DNA of 64,000 nucleotides, taken from the NCBI GenBank assembly GCA_024233005.1, contig JACKQE010000015.1, forward strand, positions 50,134 to 114,133, in the 5' to 3' direction. Source of the stretch: Akkermansiaceae bacterium (GTDB taxonomy: Bacteria; Verrucomicrobiota; Verrucomicrobiia; Verrucomicrobiales; DEV007). Below are positions 35,359 through 44,356 of the stretch, in pieces (the first letter of the stretch is position 1; the number at the start of each line of letters is the position of its first letter). The notes under the pieces were generated by a model. It was not told the DNA's origin. It did no database searches and saw nothing but the letters and a program-made list of their open reading frames with translations. A program made the position numbers and the translations under genes.

Positions 35359-35847
35359 ATGCAACTGAGCCTGTTTTCTGACTACGCCCTGCGCGCCTTG
35401 ATCTACCTCGCGGTGAGAGAAGAAGAAGACGGCCCCGCTGAAATCTCGGGTTTGGCGGAAGCTTATGGCATCTCGCGCAACCACCTCGTCAAGGTCATCC
35501 ACCGTCTGGGACAATTGGGATTCATCGAAACCCGGCGGGGGAGATCCGGAGGGATCCGCTTGATCCTGGATCCAGCCGAGATCCGGCTGGGAGAGGTCGT
35601 CCGCGCCACGGAACCCCGGGCTCCCTTGCTGCCCTGCCTCTCCGCCTCCGCCAAACCCGCGGATGGACCACCAGACTGCCGCATCAAGCCGATTTGCCGT
35701 CTCCGGGGAGTGCTGCGTGACGCCAATGAAGCATTTTATGCCTCCTTGGACCAAAAAACCCTCGCGGATGTGATCGAACCCCGCACTGCTTTGCGGGCGC
35801 TCTTGCTGGGGGTAAGTCCGGCGGGAAAGTCGATCGTTGTCTATTGA
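35359..35847 (+). CDS. nsrR: Rrf2-family transcriptional regulator, NsrR-type nitric-oxide sensor
   Basis: 162 residues. The N-terminal winged helix is MQLSLFSDYALRALIYLA with EISGLAEAYGISRNHLVKVI as recognition part. D8 and C93, C107 and C113 match the Fe-S ligands of NsrR, although 13 residues separate C93 and C107 instead of about 5. Cluster nitrosylation by NO lifts repression. ATG 35359 is chosen over 35341, which lies inside the operator. No Shine-Dalgarno is visible, so the mRNA may be near-leaderless. An NsrR operator sits directly in front; IscR-type sensing is less likely given the operator. Confidence 0.8.
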   Translation: MQLSLFSDYALRALIYLAVREEEDGPAEISGLAEAYGISRNHLVKVIHRLGQLGFIETRRGRSGGIRLILDPAEIRLGEVVRATEPRAPLLPCLSASAKPADGPPDCRIKPICRLRGVLRDANEAFYASLDQKTLADVIEPRTALRALLLGVSPAGKSIVVY

Positions 35848-35860
35848 CTAATAAGAAGAT

Positions 35861-37195
35861 ATGAAAATTGTCCTACTTTGTCTGGCGTTCCTCCCATTAC
35901 TTGATGGGGCCACGGGCAAGGCCGAAGACTTTGCCTTTGAGAATGCCCCGATCCATTACAGCAGCTCACAAGCACGAGATCCTTTGGCACTCCTCGGAGA
36001 ACGGATTCAAGCCGGAGAACCACTCCTCCGCGGTCAATCCGGCAGGGACGTTCTGCATGAACTGTTGGCTCTGCTGAACGTGCCGGAAGCATCCCAGGTC
36101 CTCGTCTACTCAAAGACCAGTGCCCAGAATGACCACATTTCCCCCGATCGCCCCAGGGCGGTGTACTTTTCTGAGAATGCGTACGTCGGGTGGGTGCAGG
36201 GAGGCAAAATCGAGGTCATCACCCTCGATCCGCAGCTCGGTGCGGTCTTCTATTTGGTCAATGCCGACGATCTCGTCCCTGGCAAATCCCCGACCTTTGA
36301 AAGGCACCAGTCCTGTCTCAATTGCCATGCCGGAGGACCCACCGCGGGCACTCCCGGTCCCCTGGTCCGTTCGGTCTATCCTTCCGCGACCGGTCTGCCC
36401 TATTTCCAGGCTGGCTCGACCTATGTGGATCATTCGACTCCGATCGCAGACCGCTGGGGAGGATGGTACGTCACAGGCAATGCGGGGGGCGAGGAGCACC
36501 GGGGCAATTGCCTTGCCAATGAAGAGGCGAATTCCCGGATCGTGCTTCACTCGATGATCCCGGATGGCAAACCAGTGGCCCGTTTGGATGGACTGATCGA
36601 AACCAAGCCCTATCTGGGAGGAGGTCGCAGCGACATTGTCGCACTCATGGTTTTGGAGCATCAGGTGCATGCCCACAACACGCTTCTCGGCGCCAATATG
36701 TCAGCCCGGCTGGCGATCCACCGTTCCCGGCAGCTACTCAAAGAACTGGGAGGTAGCGAAGCGGACGGACTGACCGACTCCACTCGTCGCATTCTCAAAC
36801 ACCGCGCCGAAGCCATTGTGAAATGCCTGCTCTTTGCCGATGAACAGAAGTTGCCTGTCGGCGGCATCCAGGGTGGGGCGGAGTTTGAAAAAGCCTTCCT
36901 TGCGGGAGCCCGACAAGATCAGGAGGGACGGTCGTTACGGGACCTGAGACTTTATGAGCGATTGTTCAAGAACCGTTGCAGTTACACGATCTATTCCGAA
37001 GCCTTTGCCTCGCTGGTGCCCGAATTGAAAACCGCCGTTTTTGAAAAGCTGTTGGGGGTGTTGAACGGGACCGATCGGGATGAGACTTTCGCCGATCTGG
37101 GGCAATCTGAACGGGACCGCATCTTGGAAATACTTCGTGGCACTCTGTCCGACCTTCCTCAAAGCTGGCACCAGGTCGCGGTCAAATCACATTGA
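35861..37195 (+). CDS. Exported monohaem c-type cytochrome-like protein, unknown function
   Basis: 444 residues with a signal peptide (MKIVLLCLAFLPLLDGATGK). One CLNCH haem site at 152-156 sits inside a large domain that matches no family I can name with confidence. Other landmarks are YSKTSAQNDHISPDRPRAVY, GKSPTFERHQ, GLPYFQAGSTYVDHSTPIAD, RWGGWYVTGNAGG and LVALEHQ-like helices (ALMVLEHQVHAHNTLLG). Many His residues beyond the CxxCH could bind a second cofactor. It starts 13 nt after nsrR with AAGAAG upstream and leads into a dihaem cytochrome gene. An NO- or nitrite-linked redox activity is inference from context. Confidence 0.72.
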   Translation: MKIVLLCLAFLPLLDGATGKAEDFAFENAPIHYSSSQARDPLALLGERIQAGEPLLRGQSGRDVLHELLALLNVPEASQVLVYSKTSAQNDHISPDRPRAVYFSENAYVGWVQGGKIEVITLDPQLGAVFYLVNADDLVPGKSPTFERHQSCLNCHAGGPTAGTPGPLVRSVYPSATGLPYFQAGSTYVDHSTPIADRWGGWYVTGNAGGEEHRGNCLANEEANSRIVLHSMIPDGKPVARLDGLIETKPYLGGGRSDIVALMVLEHQVHAHNTLLGANMSARLAIHRSRQLLKELGGSEADGLTDSTRRILKHRAEAIVKCLLFADEQKLPVGGIQGGAEFEKAFLAGARQDQEGRSLRDLRLYERLFKNRCSYTIYSEAFASLVPELKTAVFEKLLGVLNGTDRDETFADLGQSERDRILEILRGTLSDLPQSWHQVAVKSH

Positions 37196-37215
37196 CTTGG
37201 CAATCAAACATCCAA

Positions 37216-37959
37216 ATGGGAATCCGGTTTTTCAGACGCCCCGTCCTGTTGGGCAGCCTTTGGTTGTTGGTCTTTGCAGCCCTGGGAGGGACCATGCTTT
37301 CTGTTTCCTGGAAACCTCCGACTCCATGGAGTTCATTGCCTCCGGTGGTCGGGGTCATCGACCCCAATACTCCTCCGGAGACGGTGTTCCGCTCTCTTTG
37401 CGCGAATTGTCACGGGACCAAAGGGGAGGGAAATCCCGCGTTCAAGGCTCCGTCGATTGCCGGACTTCCGGATTGGTTCATCCTGCTCCAGATCGGCAAG
37501 TTCCGTTCCGGTTGGCGCGGGGGGGGCGGTGATGATGCCCCCGGAGCCCAGATGCGGGCCATTGCCCTGGCTCTGCCCGATGCGGTGATTCCCGGTGTTG
37601 CCGGGCTGGTTCAGGCGCTGGAACCTGTTCCGACGGTCAATACCTTGGGGGGCGATCCCGAACTGGGGAAGGAGCGATTCTCGGAACAATGTGCTGCCTG
37701 CCACCGCTACAACGCCCACGGAGAAAAGTTTTTCCAAAGCGCCCCGCTGAGTTCCCTCCCGGACTGGTACTTGGCCGATCAACTCCACAAATTCAGGATC
37801 GGAAGCCGAGGCTACCATGGTGGGGATGTCGAAGGCAACAAAATGCGCACCGTCATGGAAGGCGTCGATCCCAAAGAAATTGAAGGTTTGGTGGCCTTCA
37901 TTGCGGAATTGTCCCGGACCTATCCGCCCGCGGCCGCGCGTTGGCGGACTGGGCAATGA
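37216..37959 (+). CDS. Membrane-anchored dihaem cytochrome c
   Basis: 247 residues: an N-terminal hydrophobic anchor (PVLLGSLWLLVFAALGGTML), then two tandem class I cytochrome c domains with CANCH at 62-66 and CAACH at 159-163. Each domain is followed by a GLPDWFI/LPDWYLADQL-KFR-G segment and a Met that can be the distal ligand (GAQMRAIA, GNKMRTV), showing internal duplication as in cytochrome c4-type proteins. ATG 37216 is preferred to a TTG at 37192. It is 20 nt after the monohaem protein and probably carries its electrons, under the NsrR operator. Confidence 0.85.
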   Translation: MGIRFFRRPVLLGSLWLLVFAALGGTMLSVSWKPPTPWSSLPPVVGVIDPNTPPETVFRSLCANCHGTKGEGNPAFKAPSIAGLPDWFILLQIGKFRSGWRGGGGDDAPGAQMRAIALALPDAVIPGVAGLVQALEPVPTVNTLGGDPELGKERFSEQCAACHRYNAHGEKFFQSAPLSSLPDWYLADQLHKFRIGSRGYHGGDVEGNKMRTVMEGVDPKEIEGLVAFIAELSRTYPPAAARWRTGQ

Positions 37960-37980
37960 GTCGGTCGTGCGGGCTCGTTC

Positions 37981-40059
37981 TCACAACCGTTGATCCTGCC
38001 CCGGCGGGCGTGCCCACAGGGTGGTGGAGGACGGCCCACTGCGATGCTTTTTGCGAAGGCGCCACCAGACGAACACCGCCGCGGCGAGACCTGCCAGACC
38101 CAGGGCGATTTGCGTGCCTTCACTGATCCCTGCCCTGGCCTCAGACAAAGTGGTCACTCCCAAAGGAATGGAGGGGGTTGCAAAAAGGCCGGCGCCATCG
38201 GTGGCCACGACCCGGAATTCATAGATCGTGCCGGGTTGCAATCCTTGGATATTGGCTCGGACTTCCTCCGGTCCGACCTCCATCGGCAGGTCCGGAAAAG
38301 GAATCCATACGCTGGTGATGGCCTGGGTGTCGGTGTCATGCAGATCATACCGGATATCGACGAGGTAGTTGTCCTGTCCGGAGCGCGGTTTCTTCCAAAT
38401 CAATTCGATCGAGGTCTGGGTTACCTTCCCAATCTCGAAGGTGAGCACATTGGGGATGCTGCCGGTGTATTCCCGGGGCTTGAAATCCCGGGTGATAAAA
38501 CCAAGGGGACTGCGGGTGTATCCGGCAGGGAGGCCGGTCTTGGGATCCCGTTCCCCCTCCAGTCCCAGATAGGGATTCAAAGCATAAAACGCATCGATTT
38601 CCTTCTGCTTTTCCCGCTGCGCCAGAATGGAGGCATCAGGAGTCTCCTGCATGCCCGATGACGGCACGATTCCGTCGAGGGAAACCCTTTGCAACACGGT
38701 CCCGGAAGGCTCCGCCCGGAGCACCAAAGCGTGGGAAATGATTCCGGGATGGAGCGCTGATTCCACGGAAATCCGGAATTCCCGGGTGCCGCCTCCCTCC
38801 AGAGTCACACTTTTGGGCAATCCGACGAGTTGAAACGGGGGTTCGACTTCTATCTTGAAGGCGATGGAGGTGCCGCCAACATTGCGCACCCGGATGGGAG
38901 GGGAATGATAAGGCGCCCCCGGCCCCGGTTGCAGGGTGCCCAAGGCGATCCGGTCGCCTTGCTCCAATGGTTCCATCACGATTCGTGCGGGAAGCGCATC
39001 ACTCTTGACTCTCAGTGAGTAATTGCGCCCGCCAGCTTGAATGCCGAGGGTGCCGTCAAAGCCCAAGGCATCCTCCTGCGGCAGAAAGACACGAAATTCA
39101 CGAGACTCGGTGCCGCCCAGCATGGCAACCAACTTCGCTGGATCAACCGTCACTGGCTCCTTCGGTTCCGGCCAAGGCGTCACCTTGAGCCGATTGCCGG
39201 TGATCAGCATGACTTCTGCGGGGGTTGGCAGACCGTTGGTGACCACAAAACGTCCTGAGCGCTCCTTCGATTCCACCTCTCTTTCCAGATTCAATGACTC
39301 CGGGCTTACCGCGACCGGTTCGAAACAGGCTCCGAACAACCGGCAACCGGTCCTGCCCGGTTGGAACATCCAATCCGCCTGGATGGCTCCCGAACTAGGC
39401 GAGGCGAGCCGCAGCCGGACGGTCTGCGATTTGCCGGCCGGCAAAACCAGCTTCCCCCCCTCAGGGCTGACAATTGCAAAGGGCGGGGGAGGTTGCAGAA
39501 TCCCCTCAAAGGAGCCAGTGCCGGCATTGGTAAAGACCAGTTCCTTTTCCGAGGCCGCTCCCACCGCCACTCTTCCAAAGTCAAGAAACGGCAGGGTGCT
39601 CAGTCGGGCTTCCGGGGAGATCAGCTTCACCTCTACCCTGGCGGGGGCTGAATACAAGCCTCCCGGGTGCCTCACCGTGTAGGTGAAAAAGTCCAGACCG
39701 GTGCTGGCATCCGCCGCCGCCTGATAGGTCACAGTGGCTTTGCTGCGGTCAGTCGGACTGACCTTCACCAATCCCAGCGTGCCGGATTGGGGAAACTCCC
39801 TGACCACAAACTCGACATTCAGGGTACTGGCAACGGTTTCCGCCTGAAGCTCAATGGTCACCGTTTCGCCCTTCAGGACTTCGGCCGTCCGCGCTTTGGC
39901 TTGAGGAGTGGGGGGCTGAACCTGAGCACCCGCCGGTAGGAGCCCCCCCAAAAAGACCGCCACCGCAAAGACCAGCCCATGAAGGAATGGTGCGCCCCCC
40001 GAACGACTCGCACGCAGGCCGCGTGAGCACAAGATGTGGGTGAAATTGGTTCCTAACAT
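37981..40059 (-). CDS. Large exported multi-domain beta protein with C-terminal membrane anchor
   Basis: 692 residues. A signal peptide near residues 20-45 (LVFAVAVFLGGLLPAGAQ) is followed by beta-rich domains: cadherin/Ig-like with FTYTVRHPGGLYSAPARVEV, ASPM/SPD-2/Hydin-like segments LPFLDFGRVAVGAASEKELV and GTLQPGPGAPYHSPP, and a fibronectin-III-type domain near the end (NIQGLQPGTIYEFRVVATDG). A transmembrane helix (IALGLAGLAAAVFVWW) with a basic tail closes the protein. It is likely surface or periplasmic and binds something. ATG 40059 was chosen over GTG 40101. Function unknown. Confidence 0.72.
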   Translation of the reverse strand: MLGTNFTHILCSRGLRASRSGGAPFLHGLVFAVAVFLGGLLPAGAQVQPPTPQAKARTAEVLKGETVTIELQAETVASTLNVEFVVREFPQSGTLGLVKVSPTDRSKATVTYQAAADASTGLDFFTYTVRHPGGLYSAPARVEVKLISPEARLSTLPFLDFGRVAVGAASEKELVFTNAGTGSFEGILQPPPPFAIVSPEGGKLVLPAGKSQTVRLRLASPSSGAIQADWMFQPGRTGCRLFGACFEPVAVSPESLNLEREVESKERSGRFVVTNGLPTPAEVMLITGNRLKVTPWPEPKEPVTVDPAKLVAMLGGTESREFRVFLPQEDALGFDGTLGIQAGGRNYSLRVKSDALPARIVMEPLEQGDRIALGTLQPGPGAPYHSPPIRVRNVGGTSIAFKIEVEPPFQLVGLPKSVTLEGGGTREFRISVESALHPGIISHALVLRAEPSGTVLQRVSLDGIVPSSGMQETPDASILAQREKQKEIDAFYALNPYLGLEGERDPKTGLPAGYTRSPLGFITRDFKPREYTGSIPNVLTFEIGKVTQTSIELIWKKPRSGQDNYLVDIRYDLHDTDTQAITSVWIPFPDLPMEVGPEEVRANIQGLQPGTIYEFRVVATDGAGLFATPSIPLGVTTLSEARAGISEGTQIALGLAGLAAAVFVWWRLRKKHRSGPSSTTLWARPPGQDQRL

Positions 40060-40165
40060 GGGGACAAACGCGCGTGGTGCCACCGCAGCCACCGGAAGCA
40101 CCAGATTCTGGGAGAACGTTGATGGTAGCTGTTGCCGGACAAATGTCCAGAAAAGGCTGTCCGAC

Positions 40166-40183
40166 TCCCCGCGCCGCCGGGGA
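40166..40183 (-). terminator. Candidate hairpin after the 304-residue secreted protein gene
   Basis: TCCCCG and CGGGGA pair around a 6-nt loop, 20 nt past the stop of the upstream minus-strand gene. There is no T-run, so it may be a weak or factor-dependent terminator. No gene is seen in the 144 nt between the two genes. Confidence 0.3.
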
Positions 40184-40203
40184 CGACTCCGCGGTAATCT
40201 CGC

Positions 40204-41118
40204 TCAGGGCACGGCAGGTTCCGTGACCGGCCTGGGAACTGCCGCCCCGGCTTTTTCAACGGGCTCCACCTTTGGGGATTCGGACTCGGTCGGTGCCGGA
40301 AATTTCTTCGGATCAATCGTTGGAAGCACCTTGTTCCTCAACCAACGACTTTCGGTTTCACTCAACTGCGACTCCTTCGGACTTTCATAGAAATGGACAC
40401 AGAATTCCGCCACCTTGGGGTGTTCCGCGGCCATACTGGTGATGGACCAGGCCGCCATTTCTGGCAGTTGGGTGAACAGCGGCACATAGCCCTGGGGGAT
40501 TTTCGCTCCCGGCGGAGGCTCGGAGACGTCCTCGAACCGGAAGGCCTCCACCAACCGGCGAATCGGGGATTCCGACCCTGTTGCGAAGAAAAATCCCCAC
40601 AACATGTCCAAGGTGGTTGGACGATCCAACGGAAGTTCCAGCAGCTTTGGCGCCAGATCCTCGTTGGTCAGCTTGCCGCCCAACGCTTCTTTGATGATTT
40701 CATCCCCTTCAGTGGTGCGGGAATACCAAACGCCGGTTCTCCAGATCCGCCTGTCATCGGGTGGAAGACCGGCCAGTTGGTTGTCCCATTCCTTGATCTT
40801 GGGTCGGTTCTGGCGGAGCACCTGACTGAGAAATCCAATGAGCACATCCCGGGTGCCCTCGCGCTGCAGCAGTCCCTGCTCGCTCCAATCTTTGACTTCT
40901 TCGGGGAGTCGGTTCGGTTGGGGATTCAGGTAATAGCCCTCCATCCAATCTTTTTGGGGCGACGCGTCCTTAGGACTGGGGGGTTGGTCCTCTTCGGCGG
41001 GACGTTTCGGAGGTTCCGCCACCCCACTCCGGATCGGACCTGATTCTGCCTTGAGCCCCGACAGCGCCAATCCCAGCAGAGCTGGAATCATCCAACCAAT
41101 CCTTGAAAAGTTCACCAT
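40204..41118 (-). CDS. Exported protein of unknown function
   Basis: 304 residues, no family recognised. Signal peptide (MVNFSRIGWMIPALLGLALSG), a Pro/Lys/Glu linker, then a helical domain with DWMEGYYLNPQPNRLPEEVK, GLLQREGTRDVLIGFLSQVL, MLWGFFFATGSESPIRRLVE and AAWSITSMAAEHPKVAEFCV, ending in a Pro-rich tail. It looks like a secreted helical enzyme accessory or lid protein. ATG 41118 starts the signal. Sits 144 nt upstream of the multi-domain beta protein on the same strand. Confidence 0.6.
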   Translation of the reverse strand: MVNFSRIGWMIPALLGLALSGLKAESGPIRSGVAEPPKRPAEEDQPPSPKDASPQKDWMEGYYLNPQPNRLPEEVKDWSEQGLLQREGTRDVLIGFLSQVLRQNRPKIKEWDNQLAGLPPDDRRIWRTGVWYSRTTEGDEIIKEALGGKLTNEDLAPKLLELPLDRPTTLDMLWGFFFATGSESPIRRLVEAFRFEDVSEPPPGAKIPQGYVPLFTQLPEMAAWSITSMAAEHPKVAEFCVHFYESPKESQLSETESRWLRNKVLPTIDPKKFPAPTESESPKVEPVEKAGAAVPRPVTEPAVP

Positions 41119-41198
41119 GCCGCAGCATGGCAAAAAGCGGCCGCGAAGGCAAACAGGAAACGCCACCTTCCAGGCTTGCCCCCCGAAGGCCGCACCGC

Positions 41199-42227
41199 TC
41201 AAATTTCGGAAACCTTGACGGGACGCCCCTCGGCCACGGACTTGTCGCAGGCGAACAAAACGCGGAACGTCTGCAGGGCTGAGTCGAAGTTGGTCAGCGG
41301 CATGTCCTCTCCGCGGTCCAGCGCATCGAAAAAGGACTGGAACTGGGCTTGATAGGGATGGTCGGCGACGTCTCCGGAGTCCGCCAGAGCAACCGGCAAC
41401 TCGGTCCATTTTTTGTCCCTGAGGGCCAATTTGGAGGAGTAAATCTTGTTGTCCAAGAGGCTTCCTTCACTGCCGACGAGATGAGTGTGGAAGTAGTAAG
41501 GCTGAAGACAGTCAATGACCGACGCCACTTTTCCAACCCGACCGCTGGCGAATTTGAGAAGCGATGTCGTCGTCGTGGGGTATTCGTAGGCGTCAAAAAT
41601 GGCGTTTTTGGATTGGCAGGCGTAGGTCGTCACTTCTTCGACATCCTCGCCCAGGCAGAGCAAGGCGGCGTCCAAAGCATGACAACCGGCACTGAGCAGA
41701 CTGGAACCCCCGTTTTCCTTGGTGGTGTTCCACCGATACTGGCCATACCAGGGCCCGATGCCATGGTAATAATCAATTTCGCCATAGTGGAGATCACCGA
41801 AAATCCCCGAATCGATCAATGATTTGATGGTTTGGAACTGGCTGATAAAACGCAGCTCAAAACAGACGCAGGCTTTCACGCCATTGGCCTTGATGGCATC
41901 GCGGATCGCAGTGCAATCCTCCCAGGTCAGGGCGATGGGTTTCTCGAGAATGATGTGTTTCCCGGCTTCGGCCGCCGCGATGGCTTGGGCGCGGTGCTGA
42001 TTCGGGTAGCTAGTGATGGAAACCACATCCACTTGGGATTCCTCCAACATCTTTCCCAGATCCTGATAAGGCGTGATCGCACTGCCGTGTTTGGCGGACA
42101 CTTCTTCGCCATTGAGCTCGCGGGAGGAATAGACGGCAGAAACCGAGCCTTGGGAAGTGCCATTGATGGCGTCAATATGGGCAGTTGCAGCCCATCCGTA
42201 TCCGATAATGCCGACGTTGTAAGCCAT
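41199..42227 (-). CDS. Gfo/Idh/MocA-family oxidoreductase
   Basis: 342 residues. The Rossmann start is NVGIIGYGWAATAHIDAING; VSITSYPNQHRAQAI and GKHIILEKPIALTWEDC carry the family's E-K-P motif with the catalytic Lys. The C-terminal alpha/beta domain includes GGSSLLSAGCHALDAALLCL with the conserved His. These enzymes oxidise or reduce sugars, inositols or related polyols with NAD(P). Neighbouring sugar-nucleotide genes lie 150 nt upstream, so a link to sugar metabolism is possible but not shown. Confidence 0.88.
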   Translation of the reverse strand: MAYNVGIIGYGWAATAHIDAINGTSQGSVSAVYSSRELNGEEVSAKHGSAITPYQDLGKMLEESQVDVVSITSYPNQHRAQAIAAAEAGKHIILEKPIALTWEDCTAIRDAIKANGVKACVCFELRFISQFQTIKSLIDSGIFGDLHYGEIDYYHGIGPWYGQYRWNTTKENGGSSLLSAGCHALDAALLCLGEDVEEVTTYACQSKNAIFDAYEYPTTTTSLLKFASGRVGKVASVIDCLQPYYFHTHLVGSEGSLLDNKIYSSKLALRDKKWTELPVALADSGDVADHPYQAQFQSFFDALDRGEDMPLTNFDSALQTFRVLFACDKSVAEGRPVKVSEI

Positions 42228-42379
42228 AAGGAAGGAAGGAAAATTTCAGGAAAAGAAAAAAGGAGAGCCTTTCGTTTAGCATCGATTGCCCCCCCTGCCG
42301 AGATTTTTCTCTCCGCAAATGCGCGGTCTTTCTCGGAGAATTCCGGAACCTATCCGCCCTCCGGAAGCGAAAAAACGCC

Positions 42380-43285
42380 TCAGACGGAATCGTCCCGTGC
42401 CGGAACGGGTTTTCCGGCGACATGCTCGCGAACCGCATCCTGCCAACTCCGGGGCACGATCCCCGTTGCGTTCGTGAATCGTGCGGTGTTCATCACGGTA
42501 TACACGGGACGCTTGGCCACAAAGGCTTTGATGGAGTCCATTGGAATCGGATCGACCAGGGTCGCCCGGAGAGGCCATCCGGCATCCAGGGCCGCATCCA
42601 CCACAGTCTGACCATATTCCTGCCAACTGCAGGCGCCAGCATTGCTCAAATGGAACAAACCTGACTGATGCTCCTGCCCCAGCAAGGCGAGGAGCCAGGA
42701 TGCCACATCCGGCGCATAGGTGGGCGAGGACCATTTGTCCGCAACCGCACTGACCCTGGAACCTGCCAGTGCCTGCTTAAGGATCATTTCCGGGAAAGCC
42801 GGTTTTTCGGGGCCGAACAACCAGGAAATTCGCGCCACCAAGGCAGCAGGATTCACTTCCAAGACCCCCAGGTCGCCTGCCAATTTACTGCGACCATACT
42901 GGTTGGCGGGGACAGCCGGATCCTCCTCCGTCAGGGGAGCCTGTCCCGTGCCACTGAATACATAGTCCGTCCCGATATGCACAAAGCGGGCGGCCCGGCT
43001 GCGGCAAATTTTGGCCAGTTCAACCGGGGATTCCGCATTCATGCGGTGAGCCAGCGCGGTTTCTTTCTCGCAGCGGTCCACGTCCGTGAGGCCGGCGGAA
43101 TTGATGAGAACATCGAACTGGTAAGGCTCCAGGGCGGACTCCAGTTCATCGGGTTTTTCCAAATCCACGATCGAACGAGGCAAGGAAATAACCTGATGCG
43201 TCGTTCCCCAGGATCGGACAAGGGTGGCGCCAAGACGGCCAGTGCCACCCAGAATGGCAAATCGGGATTGAAGAGGAACCGTCAC
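42380..43285 (-). CDS. RmlD-like dTDP-4-dehydrorhamnose reductase family protein
   Basis: 301 residues of the RmlD branch of the extended SDRs, which reduces a dTDP-4-keto-6-deoxysugar with NADPH. Seen are FAILGGTGRLGATLVRSWG, DVLINSAGLTDVDRCE, FVHIGTDYVFSGTGQAPLTE, NQYGRSKLAGD with the Tyr-x-x-x-Lys pair and ARISWLFGPEK. No rmlA, B or C is in view. The start is GTG 43285. The 140 nt before the fusion gene upstream leave open whether it shares that operon. A rhamnose-like or other deoxysugar role is inferred. Confidence 0.78.
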   Translation of the reverse strand: MTVPLQSRFAILGGTGRLGATLVRSWGTTHQVISLPRSIVDLEKPDELESALEPYQFDVLINSAGLTDVDRCEKETALAHRMNAESPVELAKICRSRAARFVHIGTDYVFSGTGQAPLTEEDPAVPANQYGRSKLAGDLGVLEVNPAALVARISWLFGPEKPAFPEMILKQALAGSRVSAVADKWSSPTYAPDVASWLLALLGQEHQSGLFHLSNAGACSWQEYGQTVVDAALDAGWPLRATLVDPIPMDSIKAFVAKRPVYTVMNTARFTNATGIVPRSWQDAVREHVAGKPVPARDDSV

Positions 43286-43425
43286 TGACTGAGAGAGGGA
43301 TGACTGGCAGGTCAGGGGAAGCTTGGGCCAATATTTCGGAGGGTCAAACGCTTTCCGGTCACCTTGCGAATCCTAAGGCGCCGGCCGAAGTTTGGGCCGA
43401 ACCAGAAAGAGCCTTCCCAGTGCGC

Positions 43426-44334
43426 TTACTGGGTCCCTCCCACAGCTTCCAAAAAGGCGGTGTAATCCCTGATATAATCCGCGGGATCGTAATGGTGCGA
43501 GGCGAAGACCACCAGAACGGAATCAGGGGAGTGCTTGTATTCGGCGGCCCACACCAGCGGTGGGACGTGAACTCCAAAGGTGGGAGTGTCGAGGCGGTAT
43601 TCCTCCCGCCGATTGCCATCGTCAACCACCACCGAACAAGCGCCCCGGACGCAAAGCATGAACTGGTGGCATTCCTTGTGGGCATGCTCTCCCCGCACGT
43701 GGGCTCCGGGGACCTCAAAGGTCATGAAAAACCGGCGGGGCCGGAAAGGCAGCGTTTCTTCGAACTCACCAACCGAGAGATTGCCTCTGGGATCAATGAT
43801 CACGGGCAGTTGGTAGGTCCGGACCCCCCGCACCGGTGAATCGGACACTTCCGGAACCGGAACGGATCTCGGACCAGGCATTGAGGGATGGGTGCCGGCG
43901 AATCCGGTGACAACGGCAGGATTGCCTGACACCACCGCATGCGCCTGGACATCCTGCCGCACGACCGCTCCGGACTCCACAATGGCCCCTTGCCCCACCG
44001 TGATACCGGGGTGGATCGTGGCATGAGCGCCAATCCTGGCACCGGTCAGTAACCGTGTGGGATGGAGAGACTCAGGCGCGGTGAGAATGACCGCCTGCGC
44101 ATCCACCCGGACGCCTTCGGCAACCACCACACCGGCGCCCAGGCGGGCACCATCACCAATGGTCACCCCGTCCGCCAGATGAACGTTCTCAGCCACGCTG
44201 GCGTGGTTGCCGATTCTGACCCGGTTTCCCAGGATGGAGCCTGACGCCACCAACGTATAGGCGCCCACCGTGCAAGCCTCTCCCATCGAGAGAGAATCGC
44301 AGATGGCGGTTGGATGAATGGCCAGAGTAGACAT
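43426..44334 (-). CDS. Acetyltransferase/3,4-ketoisomerase fusion (WxcM-like)
   Basis: 302 residues made of two catalytic units. Residues about 5-170 are left-handed beta-helix hexapeptide repeats (VGAYTLVASGSILGNRVRIG, VTIGDGARLGAGVVVAEGV, HATIHPGITVGQGAIVESGA), an N-acetyltransferase fold. Residues about 180-300 are a FdtA/QdtA cupin: GVRTYQLPVIIDPRGNLSVG, VRGEHAHKECHQFMLCVRGA and PPLVWAAEYKHSPDSVLVVF. FdtA-type enzymes turn dTDP-4-keto-6-deoxyglucose into its 3-keto isomer; after amination the same polypeptide could N-acetylate it. It matches WxcM fusions. The glycosyltransferase gene lies 22 nt upstream. Confidence 0.86.
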   Translation of the reverse strand: MSTLAIHPTAICDSLSMGEACTVGAYTLVASGSILGNRVRIGNHASVAENVHLADGVTIGDGARLGAGVVVAEGVRVDAQAVILTAPESLHPTRLLTGARIGAHATIHPGITVGQGAIVESGAVVRQDVQAHAVVSGNPAVVTGFAGTHPSMPGPRSVPVPEVSDSPVRGVRTYQLPVIIDPRGNLSVGEFEETLPFRPRRFFMTFEVPGAHVRGEHAHKECHQFMLCVRGACSVVVDDGNRREEYRLDTPTFGVHVPPLVWAAEYKHSPDSVLVVFASHHYDPADYIRDYTAFLEAVGGTQ

Positions 44335-44356
44335 GGGGATCAGGGTGGGGGAGCGC

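Noticed and set aside
40137..40148. Short palindrome GGACA-AA-TGTCC
   Set aside because: Too short and without any nearby promoter or regulator to support an operator.
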